From NCBI GenBank assembly GCA_963169175.1, contig CAUJFK010000247.1:1-8463 (forward strand): 8,463 bases of DNA, written 5' to 3'. This document shows, piece after piece, positions 1 to 5,295 of this stretch. A model generated the notes under the pieces. It was not told the DNA's origin. It was given only the letters and a program-made list of their open reading frames with translations, and made no database searches. The stretch's first letter is position 1. The number at the start of each line of letters is the position of its first letter. Made by a program: the position numbers and the translations under genes. This DNA comes from Acidobacteriota bacterium. GTDB lineage: Bacteria > Acidobacteriota > Blastocatellia > Pyrinomonadales > Pyrinomonadaceae.

Positions 1-51
1 CGTCCCAATATTCACATGCGGCTTTGACCGGTCAAATTTTTCCTTGCTCAT
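1..51 (-). CDS. tuf: Elongation factor Tu, N-terminal 17 codons (partial)
   Basis: The minus strand from base 51 to the window edge reads MSKEKFDRSKPHVNIGT, which is the invariant start of bacterial EF-Tu (usual form MxKxKFxRxKPHVNIGTIGHVDHGK). EF-Tu is the GTPase that carries aminoacyl-tRNA to the ribosomal A site. The GTP-binding P-loop lies just beyond the window. The ATG is at 51-49, with a purine-rich stretch (AGAGGA and AAGAAAG) upstream as a possible ribosome binding site. It follows tRNA-Tyr, tRNA-Gly and tRNA-Thr in the same direction, the arrangement known from tufB-type tRNA-tuf operons, so it is probably cotranscribed with them. A long hairpin separates it from tRNA-Thr. Confidence 0.93.
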   Translation of the reverse strand, partial: MSKEKFDRSKPHVNIGT

Positions 52-71
52 CGTCTTTCTTATCATCCTCT

Positions 72-124
72 GTCCGAAAAACTTTATTTTGTCGGTTTTT
101 GCGACAAAATAACGTTTGTCGGAC
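72..124 (-). promoter_or_regulatory. Long near-perfect hairpin in the tRNA-Thr/tuf leader
   Basis: Bases 72-94 and 102-124 are inverted repeats: 23 pairs with only two mismatches, around a 7-base loop (95-101). In the transcript the hairpin begins 5 bases after the CCA end of tRNA-Thr and ends about 20 bases before the tuf ATG. No U-tract follows the 3' arm in the minus direction, so it does not look like a standard intrinsic terminator. It could be a processing site that separates the tRNAs from the tuf mRNA, a regulatory leader, or a small mobile palindrome. The structure is directly visible; its role is inference. Confidence 0.75.
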
Positions 125-129
125 GTTAC

Positions 130-204
<75 letters not shown>

Positions 205-235
205 AAAACTGTCAAAAAAACCCTTGGTAACAATT

Positions 236-311
<76 letters not shown>

Positions 312-316
312 AACCT

Positions 317-420
317 GATCTTGGATCTCGGATTTGCGATTGCGGATCGAAAATCCGGGTCAGCCCGGCGGGCAACCGCATCTTCTTCGATCCAAAATCT
401 AAAATCCGCAATCCAAAATC
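317..420. repeat. 104-bp imperfect palindrome filling the tRNA-Gly/tRNA-Tyr spacer
   Basis: Bases 317-351 and 386-420 are inverted repeats, with 28 of 35 positions pairing. The arms carry repeated GATCCAAAATC-type words. The 34-base centre holds a small perfect hairpin, CCGGG (355-359) with CCCGG (364-368). The element begins 6 bp from tRNA-Gly and ends 4 bp from tRNA-Tyr, so it occupies nearly the whole spacer and would fold inside the tRNA precursor. It resembles short non-coding palindromic elements of the REP/MITE kind, but no other copy is seen in the window. Confidence 0.7.
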
Positions 421-424
421 GACA

Positions 425-512
425 TGGTGCATGGGGTAGGATTTGAACCTACGTAGGAAATTAATCCGACGGGTTTACAGCCCGTTGCCTTTGACCGCTC
501 GACCACCCATGC
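425..512 (-). tRNA. tRNA-Tyr (anticodon GTA)
   Basis: The minus strand gives an 88-nt tRNA with a long variable arm, as expected for bacterial tRNA-Tyr. The acceptor GCATGGG pairs with CCCATGC, followed by discriminator A and an encoded CCA. The anticodon stem CGGG/CCCG closes the loop CTGTAAA, giving anticodon GTA (tyrosine TAC/TAT). The T arm has GTTCAAATC. It is the first gene of the tRNA-tuf transcription unit. The tyrosyl-tRNA synthetase gene lies about 310 bp upstream on the same strand. Confidence 0.97.
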
Positions 513-564
513 CTATCAATTGTATGCTATCAGCCCAATTCTTGAGCTAATTAGCAAATTTCCA

Positions 565-593
565 ATAATAGCTGAGGTTTGTCATTCTTGCAA
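565..593 (-). promoter_or_regulatory. Sigma70-type promoter for the tRNA-Tyr/Gly/Thr-tuf operon
   Basis: On the minus strand, TTGCAA (593-588) and TATTAT (570-565) form -35 and -10 hexamers close to TTGACA/TATAAT, with the ideal 17-bp spacer. The start point would fall near 558, about 45 nt upstream of the mature 5' end of tRNA-Tyr. This is the expected place for a stable-RNA promoter. No GC-rich discriminator is seen after the -10. The assignment rests on sequence match and position only. Confidence 0.65.
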
Positions 594-668
594 GCCCGCA
601 TACGGTTAGCCTAAAACTTGGCCGGGGCTTGTCCAAAGTGTGTTTGGATCGACGGAAGATTCTCGATT

Positions 669-776
669 CGCGGGTTTGTTTCTGGTTTCGTGCCTTTCGC
701 GCGTGGTAAAGCCGTGCCGCTGGACCACGAAACAGGCGAAAACAAGGCACGAAAACCCACAGAATAACAAACCGCG
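669..776 (-). repeat. Interspersed palindromic repeat, copy A
   Basis: This is an imperfect inverted repeat. The arm 669-696 pairs with 744-776, and the strongest part is 684-696 (GGTTTCGTGCCTT) against 744-757 with one bulge. Read on the minus strand, its core has TTTCGTGGTCCAG, then CACGGCTT, then CCAC and CACGAAA, in the same order as the repeat at 2365-2461. The two are therefore copies of one family in opposite orientations. It lies in the 308-bp gene-free stretch between tyrS and tRNA-Tyr. The rest of that stretch holds only the tRNA promoter and no recognisable gene. Confidence 0.7.
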
Positions 777-820
777 GCACGGTGCCTAGCTTAAATAAAC
801 CCAGCTCACTTGTCTGGCGG

Positions 821-2026
821 CTATGGGGATCGAACCCTAAGGAATTTCAGCTTTCCGACCTGGAGCAAAACGCCGTCGCCCGACACATCGACCTCGGCGT
901 TGGCAGCCGACGCCCTTTCGCCGTTTACCTTTACGCCGCCCTGGTCGATCAACCGACGGGCTTCGCCTTTTGAAGCGGCAAGGCTGACCTCGACCAGCAG
1001 ATCGGCAAGGCGATGGACCGAGCCCTCGACCGTGCGTTCTTCTATTTCATCAGGCACTTCCTTTTTGACAAATCGCCGCTCGAATTCTTCCGCCGCCTCG
1101 TCAGCGGCGTCGGAGCCGTGAAAGTCTTTAATGATCGATCTAGCCAGCCTGACTTTCAAGTCCCGCGGATTTTTACCGCCTTCAATTTCCGATCTCAAAT
1201 TTGAAATTTCGGATATTGAAAGGTCGGTCAGCAGTTCGTAATATCGCCACATCAGTTCGTCGCTGATCGACATCACTTTGCCGAACATATCGTTCGGCGG
1301 CTCATTGATGCCGATGTAGTTATTCAGCGATTTCGACATCTTGTTCACGCCGTCCAGCCCTTCGAGCAAGGGCGTGGTGATTATCACCTGCGGTTCCTGT
1401 GCGTATTCACGCTGCAGATTGCGGCCCATCAGTAGATTGAATTTCTGGTCCGTTCCGCCAAGCTCAACATCCGCCTCGAGCGCGACCGAATCGTAACCCT
1501 GCACCAGCGGATACAGCAGTTCATGCAGCGAGATCGGCTTTTCTTCGGCCATCCGCTTTGTAAAATCGTCGCGTTCGAGTATCTGCTTGACAGTCGTCTT
1601 CGCGCAGAGTTTTATAAAGTCGGCCGCGCCGAATTTGTCCATCCACTCGCCGTTGAACCGCAGCTCCGTTTTCTCGGGATCAAGCAGCTTGAACATCTGT
1701 GCCTTATACGTTTCGGCGTTCGCGTTTATCTCCTCACGCGACAACGGCGGCCGCGTCACGTTCTTTCCCGAAGGGTCGCCGATCATCCCCGTAAAATCGC
1801 CGATCAAAAAAATAACCGTATGCCCCAGGTCCTGAAACGCCTTCAGCTTCCGGATCACCACCGTATGCCCAATATGAATATCCGGCGCCGTCGGATCCAA
1901 CCCCAACTTCACCCGCAAAGGCTTACCCAACTTAGCGGCACGCTCCAACTTCTTCCGCAAATCATCCTCACGGATCAAATCGACCGTTCCCTTCTTCAAA
2001 AGTGACAACTGCTCGTCAATGGTCAT
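821..2026 (-). CDS. tyrS: Tyrosyl-tRNA synthetase
   Basis: This class I synthetase charges tRNA-Tyr with tyrosine in the cytoplasm. It is 401 aa from the chosen start, a usual length. HIGH is at residues 51-54, after KLGLDPTAPDI. GDPSG is at 83-87, HELLYPLVQGYD is at 168-179, ELGGTDQKFN is at 188-197 and KMSKS is at 229-233. The C-terminal S4 RNA-binding domain spans about 338-398 (SKGEARRLIDQGGVKVNG). KMSKS rather than KFGKS places it in the TyrZ-like branch of bacterial TyrRS. The start at 2026 (MTIDEQLSLL) fits the family. An upstream in-frame ATG at 2059 would add eleven unconserved residues. No clear Shine-Dalgarno precedes 2026. A TACAAT box (2041-2036) only 9 nt upstream suggests a very short leader, but no -35 is recognisable. 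It is upstream of, and in the same direction as, tRNA-Tyr. Confidence 0.95.
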   Translation of the reverse strand: MTIDEQLSLLKKGTVDLIREDDLRKKLERAAKLGKPLRVKLGLDPTAPDIHIGHTVVIRKLKAFQDLGHTVIFLIGDFTGMIGDPSGKNVTRPPLSREEINANAETYKAQMFKLLDPEKTELRFNGEWMDKFGAADFIKLCAKTTVKQILERDDFTKRMAEEKPISLHELLYPLVQGYDSVALEADVELGGTDQKFNLLMGRNLQREYAQEPQVIITTPLLEGLDGVNKMSKSLNNYIGINEPPNDMFGKVMSISDELMWRYYELLTDLSISEISNLRSEIEGGKNPRDLKVRLARSIIKDFHGSDAADEAAEEFERRFVKKEVPDEIEERTVEGSVHRLADLLVEVSLAASKGEARRLIDQGGVKVNGERASAANAEVDVSGDGVLLQVGKLKFLRVRSP

Positions 2027-2083
2027 AAGCAGATAATTGTACGCAACACCTGCCCCCATCCGCTACCCCGCATTCAGCTTGTC

Positions 2084-2290
2084 CTATTTCTTGGTACAAC
2101 CCACGACACCTCCAAGCGCACCCGCCACAACCCCCGACTTCCCCGACGTCACATACCCAACAACCGACTCGCCATCGCCGCCAAACCAATATTCAATCCC
2201 GGGATTTACGATCTGAAAACAAGTAGTATTCCAGCCGTGTTTGAGGACAAGTTCGCGGGCGCCTGAAAATTCTGCTTTATGAGCGATCAT
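2084..2290 (-). pseudogene. Truncated N-terminal fragment of a DUF2156-like protein
   Basis: The 68-aa reading frame contains ARELVLKHGWNTTCFQ, then NPGIEYWF, then VVGYV and GVVAGA. This closely resembles the start of DUF2156 proteins (the C-terminal domain of phosphatidylglycerol lysyltransferase, a GNAT-like fold), which run to roughly 300 aa or more. After VVAGA the family normally continues with a proline and the acyltransferase fold. Here the frame changes to a glycine-rich tail (LGGVVGCTKK) and stops, and tyrS begins 57 bp further on. No Shine-Dalgarno is visible before its ATG. I read it as the stump of a deleted gene, from memory of the family. A genuine short protein with a glycine-zipper-like tail is the alternative. 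Confidence 0.55.
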
Positions 2291-2364
2291 GACTGCGGCT
2301 TGACTACTTCAAAACGATTATCGCGCATCGATGCAATGTGCCTCGGGGAATATCAGGTGAGGCT

Positions 2365-2461
2365 ATTTCGTGAATTTCGTATCTGCTTTCGTGCATTTTC
2401 GTGGTCCAGTCACGGCTTCGCCACCACGAACGACACGAAAAAAGAACAAAAGTACACGAAA
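2365..2461 (+). repeat. Interspersed palindromic repeat, copy B
   Basis: The inner inverted repeat is TTTCGTGC..TTTCGTGGT (2387-2405) against ACCACGAACGACACGAAA (2423-2440). Looser outer arms of TTTCGTG (2366-2372) and CACGAAA lie further out. The core TTTCGTGGTCCAG..CACGGCTT matches the reverse complement of copy A (669-776). It sits in the gap between the ABC1-kinase gene and the DUF2156-like stump. The remainder of that gap (2291-2529) shows no gene I can recognise. Confidence 0.7.
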
Positions 2462-2529
2462 CAACGGAGCTTGACCAAACCCTAAAGTACACGATTAGCC
2501 CCAGCATTTAAGGAACCTGCAGTACAGCA

Positions 2530-4272
2530 CTAATTGCTGCTCGACAGCACCGTCTTAAACGCCATTTTTGCTAATTTCCATGTTCTGTCCCAGTCGATCT
2601 TGCCGTTTTCGTCGCGGCCCATAAGTTTGTTGACGAAGAGTTTGCGGAAGTCGGCGCCTTCGCGGCGGAGCATGAATTCTTTGGCGTACGGTTTGGCGGT
2701 TTCGAAGAAATTAAATTCGGGGTCGGTGATGATGCCGATGCCTTCGAGCGTCATCAGGGCACGCATTATGTATGTGAAATTTGACGGCAGGCGGAACGGA
2801 TAATCGTACATCACATCCGCGAGGTCGTAGGTCAGTTCCTTGAAATTTACGTCCTTTAGTTTCAGGTTCAGATGAAACTCGAACATTTTCTCGACCACCG
2901 GCCGGACGATGTTCGGGTTCGTGCCGGGCTTGAGAAAATCGAGCGCGATCAGGTCGTCCGCAATACCGCCCGGGTCTTTGGCGACAACATGGAAAAACGC
3001 GTCGATCATCTTTGATTGCAGCTCAGGCGTTATGCGGCCGACCATTCCGAAATCGAAGAACGCAAGCCGTCCGTCGGGCATTACGAGCAAATTGCCGGGA
3101 TGCGGATCGGCGTGGAAAAAGCCGTCTTCGAGAAGCTGTTTCAGATAGGTTTTTATGAGCAGCCGGTTTACCTTCGCGGGCGAAACGCCGAGACGTTCCT
3201 GTTCTTCCAGATCGGTCACCTTTGTGCCGTGGATAAACTCCATCGTCAGCACTTTTGAAGTGGTAAAATCCCAATAGATCGTTGGAACGTGGATGTTCGC
3301 CCAATTCTTAAAACTTTCGCGGAATCGTTCGGCGTTGTGTCCTTCGGCCTCGTAATCCATCTCTTCGTGGATGGTCACGTCAAACTCGCGAAGCATGCCC
3401 GACCAATCGGCGTTCTCGTTCAATTGCGGAAAGCGTTCGGCAAACGCCGCTACCTTTCGCAGAATGCCGAGATCGCCTTTGATTATCGCCTCCAGATTTG
3501 GCCGCTGGACCTTGACCGCGACCTCTTCGCCGGTGTGCAAACGGGCGCGATAGACCTGGCCGAGCGATGCCGCGGCGACCGGTTCAAGCTCGAACTCGGC
3601 GTATGCTTCGTTGATCTTGCGGCCGAGGTCCTTTTCTATACGCGCAAACGCGATCTCATTCGGAAACGGCGGTACGCTGTCCTGCAATTCGCCGAGAGCT
3701 TTGACAAACGGCAGCGGCAAAAGATCGGGCCGGGTGCCCATCGACTGGCCCATTTTAATAAACGTCGGCCCAAGCTCGATCAGCTTATCCTTTAGCCAAA
3801 CTGCCTGCTTTTCCTGATGCGCTTCCTTGTGCGATTCATTTCCGAGGAAAATCCGTCGGAGCCCGAGCATGAAAATGTGAAGAAACCACATTCGCAAAGC
3901 AAATAGCTTTTCACCATAGACCGCCAGCCGCGTAAGTCGTTCAGCCTTTTCCATCCGCTTCTGCTCATGTTTGAGCTGGTGAGCGCGATGCATTTCATAT
4001 TGGTCGAGATAAAGGTAAAGCGACAGCATCGCGATCACACGCGTAACGCTGAACAGCCGCAGATATCCGCGAATTCCGATATAACGACGGCCCACTTCTG
4101 TTTCGATCGCGGAAAGCTGACGCTCTTCGGCGATCATCGCTTCGTTCGTCACGTTCTTTGCGGCCGAAAGCGAATCCGTCCGCGCCATCGGCCGCGAACC
4201 GTTAGCCCCATTTACGGGTAACAAAGCAGTCTTTTCCGCCGCCAAACCACGTTTTTCCAATACTTCGTTCAT
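2530..4272 (-). CDS. AarF/ABC1/UbiB-family atypical kinase
   Basis: This 580-aa protein has the full ABC1 (UbiB/ADCK) motif set. The family signature KMGQ is at 173-176. QDSVPPF is at 197-203. The alanine-rich loop AAASLGQVY (233-241) replaces the glycine-rich loop. VAVKVQRP holds the ATP-site lysine K254. HEEMDYEAEG is at 302-311, the catalytic loop FFHADPHPGN at 385-394, and DFG at 407-409. The family has ATPase or protein-kinase-like activity and is linked to ubiquinone and other isoprenoid lipid metabolism, so a role at the membrane is plausible, but the substrate is unknown here. Residues 1-60 look disordered. A basic, partly hydrophobic stretch (about 75-145) precedes the core, and no clear C-terminal membrane pair is seen. 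The start is the first ATG of the frame, with only a weak AGG upstream. It stands alone, flanked by repeats. Confidence 0.92.
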   Translation of the reverse strand: MNEVLEKRGLAAEKTALLPVNGANGSRPMARTDSLSAAKNVTNEAMIAEERQLSAIETEVGRRYIGIRGYLRLFSVTRVIAMLSLYLYLDQYEMHRAHQLKHEQKRMEKAERLTRLAVYGEKLFALRMWFLHIFMLGLRRIFLGNESHKEAHQEKQAVWLKDKLIELGPTFIKMGQSMGTRPDLLPLPFVKALGELQDSVPPFPNEIAFARIEKDLGRKINEAYAEFELEPVAAASLGQVYRARLHTGEEVAVKVQRPNLEAIIKGDLGILRKVAAFAERFPQLNENADWSGMLREFDVTIHEEMDYEAEGHNAERFRESFKNWANIHVPTIYWDFTTSKVLTMEFIHGTKVTDLEEQERLGVSPAKVNRLLIKTYLKQLLEDGFFHADPHPGNLLVMPDGRLAFFDFGMVGRITPELQSKMIDAFFHVVAKDPGGIADDLIALDFLKPGTNPNIVRPVVEKMFEFHLNLKLKDVNFKELTYDLADVMYDYPFRLPSNFTYIMRALMTLEGIGIITDPEFNFFETAKPYAKEFMLRREGADFRKLFVNKLMGRDENGKIDWDRTWKLAKMAFKTVLSSSN

Positions 4273-4320
4273 CCAAAACCTATATTATTAAATACCTCAC
4301 ATAAAGCGGATCGACCCGAC

Positions 4321-4443
4321 GCATAAGCCCGCGCGTAAGCAATGGCTAACATCCAACGTGAGCATCCAAAATGCAGAAGCCCACGTGTGAACAAGGGCTT
4401 AACACCCGGCTTGAGCATTAAGCCCCTGCTAACGCGCAGGCTT
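4321..4443 (-). repeat. Cluster of three related short repeat units
   Basis: Three related units lie at 4321-4354, 4373-4407 and 4411-4443. On the plus strand the first two share GCA, then AAGCCC, then CGTGT/CGCGT, then CAA and GGCT, then AACA and CC. The third is a shortened palindromic version (AAGCCCCTGC ... GCAGGCTT). The third matches a copy at 7272-7304 at 27 of 33 positions. The cluster fills the space between the ABC1-kinase start and the VOC fragment. It contains no open frame with protein-family features and resembles REP-like intergenic elements. Confidence 0.7.
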
Positions 4444-4472
4444 CTTCATTGAAAGCTGCGGCAAACGATCCC

Positions 4473-4601
4473 TTAGTTTTCAATCGGCTGTCCGAATTGA
4501 GGCAAACAGCCGTTGTTGTCAAATGCGGCAAATTCGCGCATGCCGTATTCAACATTTTCGATGTCGTAACCGACGCTGGCTTTGTCCTGAGTTCGTATTC
4601 T
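4473..4601 (-). pseudogene. C-terminal fragment of a VOC/glyoxalase-family protein
   Basis: From 4586 the minus strand reads in one frame VGYDIENVEYGMREFAAFD, then NNGCLPQFGQPIEN and a stop at 4475-4473. The pattern YGMREF..xDxNGyxLqFGq is the typical last strand and C-terminus of VOC-superfamily proteins (glyoxalase/bleomycin-resistance fold), where the conserved Glu in MREF is commonly a metal ligand. Only about 40 residues of a domain of about 120 are present. The frame opens at a TGA (4604-4602) and has no start codon that would give a folded domain. The 5' part is missing and the vapC stop lies just upstream at 4612, so this is the remnant of a gene cut by deletion or rearrangement. Confidence 0.65.
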
Positions 4602-4611
4602 TCATTTAGGT

Positions 4612-5028
4612 TTATGGAAGAATTTCGAACGCATCGCAGTGCGCCGGACGGAAAATGCCGAAGTGCCGGCGATCAACGGTAAGTATTTTTCGAATATTCA
4701 GCCGCTCAGCCATTGCTACGATACAGGCATCCACGAAATCAATATTGGCGTCATTGTATTTGCGAAGTATCTCGGCCGTCCGAACGTAATCTTGGTCGAC
4801 TGGATATTCAATTTCGAGGTTTGATCCCGGGAGACTTTCAATAAAATCACTTGTGGCATTATGGCCAATTCTGCGGTGAAGTAGCTATGCGATCTCGGTG
4901 ATAGCCGGCCCCGGAAGTATTAAGCGCTCCGTCTCGGCAATCAACGTAGCTTCGGTTACTCTTGTATGCAAATTGTCTTTTCCATTAAGCTGGGCAAAGA
5001 CGAAGCCCGAATCCAAAATATATGCCAC
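4612..5028 (-). pseudogene. vapC: VapC-type PIN-domain toxin with one in-frame TAG
   Basis: Reading from GTG 5028 gives 138 codons in one unbroken frame except for a TAG at codon 48 (4887-4885). The start is 3 bp after the antitoxin stop, with AGGA (5040-5037) 8 nt upstream. The product begins VAYILDSGF, has ITEIA just before the stop codon, then LLHRRIGHN, NIDFVDACIVAMAE and ILTVDRRHF, and ends FEILP. These are the PIN ribonuclease landmarks, with candidate acidic residues D6, E45, D100 and D119 all retained. The nonsense codon leaves a 47-aa peptide without the last two acids, so no active toxin is expected unless the codon is read through. Everything else is intact, which suggests recent loss, a sequencing error, or a polymorphism. 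PIN toxins are RNases that usually cut tRNA or rRNA. Confidence 0.82.
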
Positions 5029-5031
5029 AGC

Positions 5032-5283
5032 CTAATTCCTGCCCAAAGAATTTTCGCCCAACTCCGCCCTCATGATATCCGATGCCCTTTCGGCAGTGTC
5101 TTCGTCGCCACCATAAAACATCCCGGCCATTTCAGAAAGTTTTCTTCGCCCATTTGACCTATTCGGTTCACGCGCGAGACCTTCTTCGATCATTACACCA
5201 GCGAGATCGGCGACATCCTTCCCTTGTTGACGCGCAATTTCCCGGAGTTTTGACTCTGTCTTTTCTGAAAGATTTATATTCAT
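5032..5283 (-). CDS. VapB-like ribbon-helix-helix antitoxin
   Basis: This is an 83-aa acidic protein. The N-terminus MNINLSEKTESKLREIARQ, followed by a second helix (DVADLAGVMIEEGL), looks like a ribbon-helix-helix or similar DNA-binding module. The C-terminal part, with RKLSEMAGMFYGGDEDTAERAS and a following helix, resembles the toxin-binding tail of antitoxins paired with PIN toxins. The gene directly downstream is a PIN-domain vapC, which supports the call. The antitoxin would neutralise the toxin and repress the module. It lies 10 bp after ribF, and its ribosome binding site overlaps the ribF stop, so it is probably translated by coupling in the ribF transcript. It appears intact although its toxin gene is broken. 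Confidence 0.75.
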   Translation of the reverse strand: MNINLSEKTESKLREIARQQGKDVADLAGVMIEEGLAREPNRSNGRRKLSEMAGMFYGGDEDTAERASDIMRAELGENSLGRN

Positions 5284-5290
5284 ACGATCA

Positions 5291-5295
5291 ACCTC
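5291..5295 (-). promoter_or_regulatory. Shine-Dalgarno of the antitoxin, overlapping the ribF stop
   Basis: GAGGT (5295-5291) lies 7 nt before the antitoxin ATG and shares bases with the ribF TGA (5296-5294). This is the clearest ribosome binding site in the window. It supports the chosen antitoxin start and suggests that translation of the antitoxin is coupled to ribF. Confidence 0.7.

Noticed and set aside
669..776. Palindromic repeats as CRISPR repeats
   Set aside because: There is no regular repeat-spacer spacing and no cas genes, and the copies are dispersed and in opposite orientations.
776..786. GGCAC-G-GTGCC inverted repeat after tyrS as an intrinsic terminator
   Set aside because: A one-base loop cannot form a hairpin and no U-tract follows.
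811..840. tRNA-like T arm (GGTTCGATCCC followed by a CCA-like end) on the minus strand at the tyrS stop, possibly a tRNA remnant or attachment site
   Set aside because: Only three T-stem pairs form, the spacing from T stem to CCA is 5 nt instead of 8, and the sequence upstream is tyrS coding. Chance resemblance is more likely.
1523..2005. Long plus-strand open frames opposite tyrS, ribF (5501-6043) and the ABC1 kinase (3289-3795)
   Set aside because: They lie antisense to genes with full conserved motif sets, and their translations show no family features.
5032..5283. An active, complete toxin-antitoxin defence module
   Set aside because: The toxin frame carries an in-frame TAG at 4887-4885, so as sequenced the module should lack an active toxin.
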